Below are positions 52,221-60,792 of a stretch of 64,000 nt of DNA, piece after piece. Each line of letters opens with the position of its first letter. The first letter of the stretch is position 1. The position numbers and the translations under genes are program-made. A model generated the notes under the pieces. It was not told where the DNA came from. It made no database searches and worked only from the letters and a program-made list of their open reading frames with translations. Source of the stretch: Fidelibacterota bacterium (GTDB lineage Bacteria > Fidelibacterota > Marinisomatia > SCGC-AAA003-L08 > TS1B11); the NCBI GenBank assembly GCA_004124295.1, contig SCKI01000014.1:1-64000 (forward strand), given 5' to 3'.

Positions 52221-53138
52221 GTGACGATTCGAAAAATGATAACTCCAATAATGGTTCTTGGCATGGCGCTATCGGTTGGATGCGGTGGCGGGCTGGCGTT
52301 GACACAGGATGCGGTTGACTCCGCGCAGAAAATATACTACGCACCGCTGATGATGAATCGTTACATAGTTTGCCCCGTATATCGAATACCGGGCGACGAT
52401 GAAGTCTACACGGGGCTTTCCGCAGTGGGCGTAGCAGCGAAAAAACGTGAGGTTCAAAAGGGTGTCGCTGAAAACTATGCTGCAGTGGATATGTGGGCCA
52501 ATTTCGCCGTCGGTGACACGGGAAGAGTAGGAAAAGATCTGGTCATCATCGTTGGTGTCATACCCGAGGCCGCAGTTAATTATTACAACGTAACCATGCT
52601 GGCGAATCTGCGGGAAGTTCTCGGCGACAAAGTGCAGCCCTGGCCCGAAGGACAGTTCATGCGCGAGAAGATGGATATTATGGGGAATTTATACGATTTC
52701 AAGAACTCCGATGCCGATATGTTCATCCGAACCACACCGCCATCCAGTAAAAGGCCGGTGATGATTCGGGTGCCCAATGACTTTAAAGAACTCCCCAAAG
52801 CGAATCAGTTTGACTATAGCACGTATAACCACACCCTGACGAGTAGTGGAAATACGAACAACATAGCACTTTTCATGCGCAATCCTGAAAATGGCAAAAT
52901 GCAAAAGGCCGTATCACTTGGTTTCGCAGTTTTCATCGGTGATGAGCACCTGACCTACGTACTGAGGACTTCTCGAGAAGAAAGTGAGCTAAAGAGAAAG
53001 CTTACAAAAGCCTATGCTCAAATCCCGGAACCGACCCTTGCAGCCGCCATTGAACTGGCAACGCAAAAGGTCAATACATTCGAGGAATTGTCCAAATATA
53101 ATATTGAACGTTTTTTCAAGAAATTGATACTCGAATAA
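52221..53138 (+). CDS. Lipoprotein of unknown function
   Basis: 305 residues. GTG 52221 follows AAGGAGG at 8 bp, preferred over the open frame to 52143. The signal has the lipobox LSVGC (Cys20) followed by Gly-rich sequence. The body is a mixed alpha/beta domain (LVIIVGVIPEAAVNYYNV, VMIRVPNDFKELPKANQF) with no recognised family. It is moderately AT-rich and lies exactly between the two copies of the 510-bp repeat, so it may have been brought in or moved with it. Confidence 0.7.
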   Translation: MTIRKMITPIMVLGMALSVGCGGGLALTQDAVDSAQKIYYAPLMMNRYIVCPVYRIPGDDEVYTGLSAVGVAAKKREVQKGVAENYAAVDMWANFAVGDTGRVGKDLVIIVGVIPEAAVNYYNVTMLANLREVLGDKVQPWPEGQFMREKMDIMGNLYDFKNSDADMFIRTTPPSSKRPVMIRVPNDFKELPKANQFDYSTYNHTLTSSGNTNNIALFMRNPENGKMQKAVSLGFAVFIGDEHLTYVLRTSREESELKRKLTKAYAQIPEPTLAAAIELATQKVNTFEELSKYNIERFFKKLILE

Positions 53139-53375
53139 TTGCATCCCCGGTATTTCGGGACCTAATAGAGCGCTACCCATATTCCCCCGGCGACAGCGTT
53201 GAGGTTCCTCCGAAAACCGGAGCCGTTTCGCACCGGGAGGATTACCCAGGGTCCCGGAGGACCGTCGCTCGTGTCGCCAGGCTGCTCATCGGGAGCCATA
53301 TATTGGCCCGATAGGGTCCTCCGTATCCGGCATGTATCCGGCCGTGGGCCGCCGATCTCGTCGGTATCCGGTAAA
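53139..53375. other. Intergenic region, possibly structured
   Basis: About 240 bp with several inverted elements around CCTCCGAAAACCGGAG and GGTCCCGGAGGACC, and a CCGTATCCGGCATGTATCCGGCC repeat. No gene, tRNA or known riboswitch could be recognised. Confidence 0.35.
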
Positions 53376-53603
53376 TCAGTACAGTCCCCGGCGCACATTC
53401 GATTGCGGGTTACACTGCGGCGTTCTGCCGGGTGATTTCCTGGGGATGATTCCGACCATGTTATCACGCGCATAGACAAATGTGCCGTAGGTGATCTGCC
53501 GGTCTACGGTGACGAGGTAGTCCAGCTCAAGTCGGGGCGGGGCTTGACCCAGCGCAGCATGGGCCAGCAATAATAGCATTGCAAGGTGGCGTTGCGGTTT
53601 CAT
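53376..53603 (-). pseudogene. Truncated copy of the superinfection-immunity-like gene
   Basis: The first 75 residues match the gene at 50806 (MKPQRHLAMLLLLAHAALGQAP...), then the frame ends shortly after SNVRR as the repeat ends. The periplasmic domain is cut and the membrane domain is missing, so it cannot function as the parent does. It may still make a short exported peptide. Confidence 0.75.
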
Positions 53604-53900
53604 TTCGAGTCGCCGCAAAACAGTCAATAAAGTCGCCCGGAGACCGGGACTTACCTCTTAAAAGGCAAATGCTCCTGCAAGGGGGGGCCGGTATGGAGCC
53701 GGTTTCCAGGTACCTGGGGCAGAGCTCCGTGACCCCGGCCGAAAAGCCCGGCCTCGGCCCGCTCCGCCGGGACTACCCGGACCTTGCCCGAATCCTGGGT
53801 GATCGGTTAGATTCCGATACGCAGATGATACGCGCGCAGGAGCCATTTCCAGCGCATCCGGGCCTGCCGCAGCCATGCAATGCACGATGCTGTCGGGCGG
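53390..53900. repeat. Copy 2 of the 510-bp direct repeat
   Basis: Same orientation as copy 1 (51351-51860). It ends 83 bp before tRNA-Leu. The copies flank the lipoprotein gene at 52221. No inverted ends or transposase were seen, so it is a tandem-type duplication rather than an insertion sequence. Confidence 0.8.
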
Positions 53901-53982
53901 CGCTGACGATGCATCAGGGAAGGTAAGAGGTTATCGCAAAATAACTATTTGCTGGGAGTTGCCGGCGCGGGACAAAAATTTT

Positions 53983-54068
53983 GCCGGGGTGGTGGAACTG
54001 GTAGACACACGGGACTTAAAATCCCGAGTCCCTAACGGGACGTGCGAGTTCGAGTCTCGCCCCCGGTA
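53983..54068 (+). tRNA. tRNA-Leu (UAA)
   Basis: 86 nt, class II. The acceptor GCCGGGG pairs with CCCCGGT (one G-U). The anticodon stem CGGGA/TCCCG has loop CTTAAAA (anticodon UAA). A long variable arm AGTCCCTAACGGGACGT and the T-arm GCGAG-TTCGAGT-CTCGC follow. Discriminator A; CCA not encoded. A decayed version of its first half lies at 49550. Confidence 0.95.
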
Positions 54069-54125
54069 CGGCTCGGCCATGAGCGGTGGGATATTGGTCG
54101 TTAGCGTTTCGCGGACTGCCCGGCC
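54059..54125. repeat. Direct repeat 1 beginning in the tRNA-Leu 3' end
   Basis: 67 bp starting with the last 10 bases of tRNA-Leu (GCCCCCGGTA). It matches 54308-54374 at 64 of 67 positions. This is the pattern of an att site or of a duplication starting inside a tRNA. Confidence 0.75.
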
Positions 54126-54386
54126 GGCGTTACAGCCTAGGGGTTCGGATCGCCACACCGGGAGTGCCACATTCGGGCCAACCTTGACGGGGCCAGGTTG
54201 CCGGCCTGCCCACTGCGACTGCCACCAGATTTCATCAAGGCCGTGACGGCGATCACGCGCAGGTACTGCGCTGCCCACTGCGACCGCCACTGCCACCTGA
54301 TTTCATTGCCCCCGGTACGGCTCGGCCATGAGCGGTGGGATATTGGTTGTTAGTGATTCGCGGACTGCCCGGCCCTTGCGGCCCGG
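54069..54386. other. Gene-free segment between tRNA-Leu and the protease gene
   Basis: 318 bp. It holds the two 67-bp direct repeats and, between them, a second short repeat (TGCCCACTGCGACTGCCACC and TGCCCACTGCGACCGCCACT, each followed by GATTTCAT). No gene was seen. It could be the remnant of a deleted insert. Confidence 0.5.
54308..54374. repeat. Direct repeat 2 of the tRNA-Leu 3' end
   Basis: The second copy of the 67-bp repeat, 183 bp after the first ends. It contains the last 10 bases of tRNA-Leu but no tRNA before it. Confidence 0.75.
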
Positions 54387-57300
54387 TCATTTCAACAATA
54401 TCATCTTCCGAACTTTGATAAAATCCCCCGCCCGGATCCGATAGATATATATGCCGGTACTTACGGGCCGGCCAGCGTTATCCTTGGCATCCCAGGCAAC
54501 CGAGTACCTTCCGGCCGACCTGACATCCTTTACCAGAGTCCTGACCTCACGCCCCAGCAGATCGTAGACAACTATTTCGATCCGGCCCTCTATGGGCAAC
54601 TGGTACTCGATCGTCGTTGTGGGGGTGGCAGCGGACAGCCTGAACGGGTTGGAATAATTTTGAGCCAGAAAGTAAAGGGCCTCTTCGACGGTCACAACAG
54701 CGCTGCTCGCGGTAGCGGAAATACTGTCGCTGACCAGCACATGTATCTCATAAGTACCGGCCTGATCAATGGATGTCTGGAAGGTGAACACGCCCGTTTC
54801 GCCATCAATGACAGCGCCGGGCGGCGCTTCGGCAAGCGTAAAGGTTAGATCGTCGCCGTCCAGGTCCTCGGCCGCGTAAGTGAAGGTGACAGACTCGCCG
54901 GCAATAATGGTCGTGGCGGGCATTACCGCTGTGAAAACTGGTGTTTGATTGGCCTGCGGCTGATATATGAACCTGTCCCAGAACGCCTGTGCGCTGTCGG
55001 CGTGGGCCTCCAGGTCCGCCCTGCTGGTGGCGGCAATCACGGCAAAAGCAACCTCAATGGATTGCTCCGGCTGCAGGGCGAAAGGACCGGCGGCCATTAT
55101 AGTTGATACGTCCGTATCGTCCAGGTTCCGTGTTTGAATGCCGCCACTCAAGAACTGCCATTTATCCGCAGGGGTAAAACCGTCGCCTGCCTCACCCCCA
55201 TATATCTCCTCCGGATTGCTGATCGTCCGGTAGGACAAGTTGCCATTTTCGGTGAGCAGCCGGGTGGCCGCCAGGAAACTGGGGGTCAAATCACCATTCT
55301 GCACGATGCCCATCCGGCGTGCCTCATCAAAGCGGCCGTAGTCCGCCTGACCGTTTTCGCTTATATCCCAGTCAAAAAATAGACCGGCATACAAGTTCCA
55401 CAGCGCTTGGCTGCCCTTGTTGGTGATGATGTATCTGAAAATCACGAAGTCGTCATAATCGGGGTTGTTATCCGCATAACTTTCCTGCCGGATCAACAGA
55501 TCCAGAGGCGACGCTGCCAGATCGTCGATCAATAAAACCGTGCCTTCCTCGTTGGCTATCTGCCCGGGTCCCAAAATCAGCTGCGCGCCGGGCGGCATCT
55601 GGAAGTCCTGTTCCAGCTCCCCATTGATTTCCCGTATACAGTCCGATATCCTATTTTCGCTGACCCCCACCAGCAAGCCCCCCTCAAAAAGCAGGTTGGT
55701 CTGGTTATAGACAAATCCCGAACCAACCGATAGATCGGCAAAACCAGTCCAACCGATATTGCCTTCGGTAGTGAGGGAGACCTGTAGCGGCCCGGTGTCA
55801 TGGGTGGCCACGGCGGGCTCATTCGCGTATAATTTGAACAGGTCACGATCGCGGTAGCTGCCGGCGGTTATCTCAATTGTAAAGGGCAGGGGTTGTCCCA
55901 AATCGGCCTGGCCAAGGGTGAACTGGAAAGTGACCGCAACCGTATCGCCCGCCGGCAAGGAGGATACGAAAGCATAGTCGCTGGTGATAGCGATTTCCGG
56001 GTCCGCCTGAGTCAGGGTTACCGATACGCTGCTGGCATCGGCGAGGTGGTTAACCAGGGATACGCTGACATTCACGGTTTCACCGTTTTCGATGAAGCCG
56101 TCGTTCCCGCTTTCGGTGAAAGAGGTCCCGGCAATGCGGATGGCCGGATTTGACCTTTCCGTGACGGCCCGGTAGGCGTTAATTCTACCTTTTCCCAGCA
56201 GACCCACGAGTCCCGGGTTAACGTTTTCAATATTATCGGCCGTGACCCGCATCTGCTGGCCCAGTTGCCAGGGGGACAAGTCCGGATATTGCGTTTTCAC
56301 GAGGGCGGCAATCCCTGTCACCAACGGCGCGGAGAAGGAGGTGCCGGAAGCAATGTCTGTATAACCGTCCTCGGGACTCGTGCTGTTGAGAATGACCCCG
56401 GGGGCGAACACATCAACCGTGACACCGTAATTTGAAAAACTGGCCTTTCCGTCGCTGGACTTATTGGTCGCGCCAACCGATAGAACATGCTCGGCGCCAG
56501 CCGGTAGATTGAGGATGGTATCATTGAGTTCATTGTTGTTTCCAGCCGACGAGACCAGCAGCGCCCCACCCTCAGCCGCCACGTCAGAAATAAGCCTCCA
56601 TAACTGGAACAGTGCCCGCTCTTCAAAGGAATTGAGGTCCCTGTGGGCAGTGCCCCAGCTCAGGTTAATGATATCGGCCCCATTCAGAGCGGCGTACAAA
56701 ATCCCCCTGATCCCGAAGCATATCAGGCTGTCGCTGGGGCAGGAGGCGTTGACCGGGAGCAGCAGGGCATTCCAGCTGGCGCCGGCGATCCCTATGTTGT
56801 TGTTGGTCGCCGCGGCGGCTACCCCCGCCACTTGCGTGCCATGGCGGGCATTCACAGGTGTCGCCGGGAGCCCGGCGGGATTGGCGCTGTTATTGGCAAA
56901 ATTCCAGCCCCGCACATCATCCACAAATCCGTTATTGTCATCATCAATGCCGTTGCCGGGAATTTCCCCCGGGTTGGTCCAGATGTTTGCCTGGAGGTCT
57001 TCGTGAAACCAGTCGGTGCCTCCATCAACCACCGCGATGACTACGCCGCCGGCTTCCCCCTTGACCACATTCCACGCAACCGGTGCCTTGATTTGGGGCA
57101 GGTGGCTCATCAGGGGATATAAGGGATCATCCGGGAGGGCAGCCGTAATGCCGGGGAGATTTGTTGACCGCGGTTCAGGTGAATCGTAGATGCGGTAGAC
57201 GTATTGCGGCACGGCAAATTCGACGTTGGGGTCCTTCAGGATTCGCAAGGCGACCTGCCGCGGGTGGGCGCCACCATTATAGCGCATCGTGTAGATCTGC

Positions 57301-57668
57301 TGGAGTTCCCTGCCTTTCTCGCCCAGCAGGTGGGCCGGCAACGGGTAGGCCTGTTCGATGGCATAGATGCCCTCTTCCCTGAGCAATACATCGAGCGACG
57401 AGAGGCCTGTTTTTGACAGACCGCGCGGGATAACCTGGGTCCCCTTGAGTTTGACAAGCACCACTCCCGCGACAACCGGGTTGCCGCCGTCGCGCAAAAT
57501 CCGCAGGGAGCTGTTCGCCACCGTCCCCTGGGAAAAGGCCCGATTGCCCCGCTCAGCCCCACTCAACGTGCCGTAGCGCATAAGGGTTGCGGCGCCAATC
57601 GCCATGCCCAGGCCAAGGAGCGTTATCCTTAACCTGGCTTTTAGCAGCTGGCCGGTTGGCGCAGTCAT
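54387..57668 (-). CDS. Secreted subtilisin-like (S8) protease with T9SS-type tail
   Basis: 1093 residues from ATG 57668, which has GGGAG 10 bp upstream; 57713 is a less likely start. The N-terminal membrane/signal helix is near 12-30 and a propeptide of about 130 residues follows. Catalytic triad: Asp215 (VDGGTDW), His276 (RHGTQVAG), Ser444 (SGTSFSAP); Asn377 in SSAGNN is the oxyanion residue. CARDB-like and beta domains follow, then a cadherin-like domain (AAEDLDGDDLTF). The tail is NPFRLSAATPTTTI...YDLLGREVRTLV, which shares NPFRLSA with the GH18 protein. It is exported and probably surface-attached. Confidence 0.9.
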   Translation of the reverse strand: MTAPTGQLLKARLRITLLGLGMAIGAATLMRYGTLSGAERGNRAFSQGTVANSSLRILRDGGNPVVAGVVLVKLKGTQVIPRGLSKTGLSSLDVLLREEGIYAIEQAYPLPAHLLGEKGRELQQIYTMRYNGGAHPRQVALRILKDPNVEFAVPQYVYRIYDSPEPRSTNLPGITAALPDDPLYPLMSHLPQIKAPVAWNVVKGEAGGVVIAVVDGGTDWFHEDLQANIWTNPGEIPGNGIDDDNNGFVDDVRGWNFANNSANPAGLPATPVNARHGTQVAGVAAAATNNNIGIAGASWNALLLPVNASCPSDSLICFGIRGILYAALNGADIINLSWGTAHRDLNSFEERALFQLWRLISDVAAEGGALLVSSAGNNNELNDTILNLPAGAEHVLSVGATNKSSDGKASFSNYGVTVDVFAPGVILNSTSPEDGYTDIASGTSFSAPLVTGIAALVKTQYPDLSPWQLGQQMRVTADNIENVNPGLVGLLGKGRINAYRAVTERSNPAIRIAGTSFTESGNDGFIENGETVNVSVSLVNHLADASSVSVTLTQADPEIAITSDYAFVSSLPAGDTVAVTFQFTLGQADLGQPLPFTIEITAGSYRDRDLFKLYANEPAVATHDTGPLQVSLTTEGNIGWTGFADLSVGSGFVYNQTNLLFEGGLLVGVSENRISDCIREINGELEQDFQMPPGAQLILGPGQIANEEGTVLLIDDLAASPLDLLIRQESYADNNPDYDDFVIFRYIITNKGSQALWNLYAGLFFDWDISENGQADYGRFDEARRMGIVQNGDLTPSFLAATRLLTENGNLSYRTISNPEEIYGGEAGDGFTPADKWQFLSGGIQTRNLDDTDVSTIMAAGPFALQPEQSIEVAFAVIAATSRADLEAHADSAQAFWDRFIYQPQANQTPVFTAVMPATTIIAGESVTFTYAAEDLDGDDLTFTLAEAPPGAVIDGETGVFTFQTSIDQAGTYEIHVLVSDSISATASSAVVTVEEALYFLAQNYSNPFRLSAATPTTTIEYQLPIEGRIEIVVYDLLGREVRTLVKDVRSAGRYSVAWDAKDNAGRPVSTGIYIYRIRAGDFIKVRKMILLK

Positions 57669-57796
57669 TTTATTGGCGCTCCCGGCGTCTGACCGCCAGC
57701 CACCCGTTGGCACCGGACATCAGACCGCAACCTGCCCTCGGGCCAGTTTCCGGGGGCACTATTCAGCGGCTTGCAATGGTTTGTGGGTGCTGCCAT
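57665..57796 (-). CDS. Possible 43-residue leader ORF coupled to the protease
   Basis: ATG 57796 follows AAAGGAG at 10 bp. The frame ends in TGA 57667-57665, overlapping the protease ATG as ATGA. The peptide (MAAPTNHCKPLNSAPGN...) matches nothing I know. The perfect ribosome binding site and overlap suggest translation, perhaps only for coupling. Coding value unproven. Confidence 0.35.
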   Translation of the reverse strand: MAAPTNHCKPLNSAPGNWPEGRLRSDVRCQRVAGGQTPGAPIK

Positions 57797-57809
57797 GATT
57801 GCTCATCTC

Positions 57810-57831
57810 CTTTAGCGGAGCATGGCTAAAG
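57810..57831. promoter_or_regulatory. Inverted repeat CTTTAGC-N8-GCTAAAG
   Basis: A perfect 7-bp inverted repeat with an 8-bp spacer sits directly upstream of the leader ORF ribosome binding site. As RNA on the minus strand, part of the arm includes AAAGGAG, so folding would hide the ribosome binding site. It could equally be a protein operator. Confidence 0.4.
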
Positions 57832-58086
57832 TAACATCTGGCCGTTAACGATTGCAAGCGAGGGGGCCGGACTTGTCGCCAGGCATGGGGACCGACATCC
57901 CTCTGGTGGCGGCCCCATGCGCAGGCTAGATTTGGCGGCAGCATGATGGCCTTAAACCTGTTTACCGATTCCTTCCGGCTGGCGCGGTAGCTTGTGGGTC
58001 GCGCTTCGCTTGCGGTTGGCAGATTGGTCGCGCAGCAGAAGCGCCAGACGTTAGACCGTGCCACACCTCAAACTCAGGGAGGTCGT
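57832..58086. other. Divergent intergenic region
   Basis: About 255 bp between the protease leader (minus) and the amidohydrolase (plus). No gene was seen. GGGAGG before ATG 58087 is the only clear signal. CTTCCGGCTGGCGC occurs here (57972 on) and again at 58980 beyond the amidohydrolase, so the pair forms a short direct repeat flanking that gene. Confidence 0.4.
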
Positions 58087-58950
58087 ATGAGACACTTCAT
58101 AGCCGTTCTCACGGTTCTCGCACTATGCAGGATGATCCTGCCCTTGCAGGCACAGCAGCGCGGCCCGATCATCGACATGCACATGCATGCCGGCCCGGTC
58201 GACAGTCTCCAGCGTGTGGTCGCACTGATGGATGAATCCCACATTGTCAAAGCGTTTCTTAGCAGCTCGCTGGAGAATGTCTACAGGTGGACTGCTGCTG
58301 CCCCCGGTCGATTCATTCCCTCGCCAATGTTCCCGGTGTATGGAATAGAAGGTTTTCCCGATATCGACAGTTTGCGTGCTGAGTATCTTGCTGGCCGGCT
58401 TCACGGGATGGGTGAAATTACGTCTCAGTATTTAGGTATTCCGCCCAACGCGCCCAGCCTGGAGCCGTACTTTGCATTGGCCGAAGAGCTGGACCTTCCG
58501 GTCCTCATCCATACGGCGGGCATGGGCGCTCCGCGCCCGACCTTTCGCCTCTCGGCAGGGCATCCGCTGCTCCTGGAGGAGGTACTGGTCCGCCACCCGA
58601 GACTCCGAATCTATCTGGAGAATGCCGGCTATCCATTTCTTCCCGAGATGCTCGCTTTGATGTACCAATATCCCCAGGTTTATGCCGACCTGTCGACCAT
58701 GACTTGGCTTGTGCCGCGCCAGGCCTTTCACGATTACCTCAGCGCCCTTGTCCGCGCCGGCTATGGCAAGCGGCTGATGTTCGGGTCCGATGCCGGATCC
58801 TCGCGGCCGCATGTGATCCCTCGAGCTGTTGAGGCCATCGAGTCTGCCTCATTTCTCACTGACGAACAAAAGCGGGACATTTTCTACAACAACGCAGCGC
58901 GGTTCCTGCGTTTGAGCGAGGAAGAGATCGCCAGACACCACGGTCGCTGA
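58087..58950 (+). CDS. Secreted amidohydrolase (amidohydrolase-2 family)
   Basis: 287 residues. ATG 58087 follows GGGAGGTCGT. The signal peptide ends near LPLQAQQ. TIM-barrel metal motifs: IIDMHMHAG (HxH), GEIT, LIHTAG, LRIYLENAG and LMFGSDAG (final metal Asp). This is the ACMSD/2-amino-3-carboxymuconate-type amidohydrolase_2 group, here exported. The substrate is unknown. The short repeat CTTCCGGCTGGCGC lies on both sides, so the gene may have been inserted as a unit. Confidence 0.82.
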   Translation: MRHFIAVLTVLALCRMILPLQAQQRGPIIDMHMHAGPVDSLQRVVALMDESHIVKAFLSSSLENVYRWTAAAPGRFIPSPMFPVYGIEGFPDIDSLRAEYLAGRLHGMGEITSQYLGIPPNAPSLEPYFALAEELDLPVLIHTAGMGAPRPTFRLSAGHPLLLEEVLVRHPRLRIYLENAGYPFLPEMLALMYQYPQVYADLSTMTWLVPRQAFHDYLSALVRAGYGKRLMFGSDAGSSRPHVIPRAVEAIESASFLTDEQKRDIFYNNAARFLRLSEEEIARHHGR

Positions 58951-59073
58951 CCTATGCGAGCCAGCGCAGTACAACAAGCGCTTCCGGCTGGCGCAAACCG
59001 GTTCCCCAGGCCCGACGGGGATGGGCTATGGCGACGGGTTTGCACAAATCGGAGGCGGCATAGGCGCTGACCC

Positions 59074-59286
59074 ATGAGGTTCATCAACGTACCGGGCATA
59101 TCCTCCCGCAGGTTTCGGGTCGTGCTCTTTCTGGGCCTGTTCCTGCTGACCCAGTGGCCCTTTGCCCAGTGGGCCTCAAATGTCGACTTGCCGGTTTGGG
59201 GCATTCCGTTTCTGGCCCTCTACCTGCTGGGCGTCTATGTGGCCTTGATCGGCGTGCTGATCAGCGCCGCCAGCCAGGATCTGTAG
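59074..59286 (+). CDS. Small two-helix membrane protein, probable symporter accessory
   Basis: 70 residues with two hydrophobic helices: VVLFLGLFLLTQWPF and IPFLALYLLGVYVALIGVLIS. It lies 9 bp before the sodium/solute symporter gene on the same strand. Short two-helix proteins (DUF3311/YhdT type) commonly precede symporters of this family and are thought to be subunits. Confidence 0.7.
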   Translation: MRFINVPGISSRRFRVVLFLGLFLLTQWPFAQWASNVDLPVWGIPFLALYLLGVYVALIGVLISAASQDL

Positions 59287-59295
59287 GGCAGGAGC

Positions 59296-60792
59296 GTGGA
59301 AAACTGGGTCATTGCCCTGCTCATTATCGGCAGTTACCTGCTGCTGACCCTGGTCCTTGGACTGATAGCGAACCGCAGGCTCGACGGCTCGATGGAGGAC
59401 TTCCTGCTCTATGGGCGCAAGGCCCGTTTCCCGCTCCTTTTCCTTACCATGGTGGCGACCTACCACAGCGCCTTCGCGTTCCTCGGCTCGGGCGGGTTCT
59501 TCTATACCCACGGCATCGGATTCTGGGTCGCCGGCACCTGGACCGTCCTGGTGGGGGCCATCACCTACACCTACGGCGTCCGTATTTACCGCCTGGGGAA
59601 ACGGTTCGGCTACATCACCCCCGCCGACCTGCTGGCCGACGCCTACGAAAGCGAGACCGTCCGCCTGCTGGTGGCCCTGATCTCCATCGTCTTCTCACTG
59701 CTCTATATCCAGGTGCAGATACAGGGCCTGGGATATATCATTTCGGTGGCCAGTGACAATCATATCAGCTATGAGGCCGGCGCTGCCATCCTGCTCAGTG
59801 TGGCGGCCCTCTACCTGATGGCCGGGGGCTTGCGGGCGGTCTACTGGACCGATGCGTTGCAGGGGGTCTGGATGTACCTGGCCGTGTGGGCCGGCGCGCT
59901 GGCCATCACTTGGCATTTCTGGGACAGCCCCGCCCATATGCTGCAACAGGTCCAACTCCTGCGCCCCGATCTGCTGACCGTTCCCGGCCCCCGGGGATTC
60001 TTTACCTGGCCCATGTGGTTCGGCCTGGGATTCGTGCTGTCGTTCGGGATCATCCTCCAGCCGCACCTGTTTATCCGCTTCTACACGGCCGCCTCGGAGC
60101 GAACCCTGAAATGGCTCGGGGCCACCACCCCCATCTACCTGATGACCCTCTTTATCCCCACCGCCATGATCGGTCTGGGCGGCGCCCTGATCATGCCCGA
60201 CCTGCAGGTGCCTGATCGCATATTCCCCGAGCTGCTGCTCAAGTATATCTCTCCCGGCCTCACCGGACTGATCCTGGCCGGGGCCACCGCGGCCGCCATG
60301 TCTACCCTCGATTCGATCCTGCATGCCAATACCACGGTGCTGACCCGGGACATCTACCAGCGCTACATCCGCAGCGACGCGCCCCGGCAGCACTATATCC
60401 TGGTCAGCAGGGTGTTTATTCTGCTGTTGCTGGTGGTCGGCTATGCGCTCAGCTTGGGGCAGCCTGGCTACCTGGTGATCGTCATTACGCTCTCCGGGGC
60501 CGGGGCGTTGCAGCTGCTGCCGGCCCTGACCGTGGCCCTGTTTCCGCGCCACCGGCCCCGGCTCACGGCAGCCGGTGTCATCGCCGGCATCATGGCCGGT
60601 TTGGCGACCCTGGGGCTGACCCTCATCATCTGGCCCCATCCCTTGACGCTCCACGGGGGCGTCTGGGGGACGGCAGCCAACTGGCTGGTGGCCGTGCTGG
60701 TTTCCCGGGTGACCCAGCCTGTCTCGCCATCCACACGGGCGAGAATGGAGGCGGCCCTGGCGGTCCCGGCGGAAGGTGGGGGAGATGCCTGA
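59296..60792 (+). CDS. Sodium/solute symporter (SSS family)
   Basis: 498 residues, about 13 membrane helices. The family pattern is clear: FLLYGRKARFPLLFLTMVATYHSAFAFLG at helix one-two, GGLRAVYWTDALQGVWM, and LILAGATAAAMSTLDSILHANTTVLTRDIYQRY (the Na2-site helix with the conserved A-x-x-x-S/T). GTG 59296 has AGGAG very close upstream. The adjacent hydantoinase genes suggest a cyclic amide, 5-oxoproline or related organic acid as substrate, but this is inference. The hyuA start overlaps its end by 8 bp. Confidence 0.88.
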   Translation: MENWVIALLIIGSYLLLTLVLGLIANRRLDGSMEDFLLYGRKARFPLLFLTMVATYHSAFAFLGSGGFFYTHGIGFWVAGTWTVLVGAITYTYGVRIYRLGKRFGYITPADLLADAYESETVRLLVALISIVFSLLYIQVQIQGLGYIISVASDNHISYEAGAAILLSVAALYLMAGGLRAVYWTDALQGVWMYLAVWAGALAITWHFWDSPAHMLQQVQLLRPDLLTVPGPRGFFTWPMWFGLGFVLSFGIILQPHLFIRFYTAASERTLKWLGATTPIYLMTLFIPTAMIGLGGALIMPDLQVPDRIFPELLLKYISPGLTGLILAGATAAAMSTLDSILHANTTVLTRDIYQRYIRSDAPRQHYILVSRVFILLLLVVGYALSLGQPGYLVIVITLSGAGALQLLPALTVALFPRHRPRLTAAGVIAGIMAGLATLGLTLIIWPHPLTLHGGVWGTAANWLVAVLVSRVTQPVSPSTRARMEAALAVPAEGGGDA

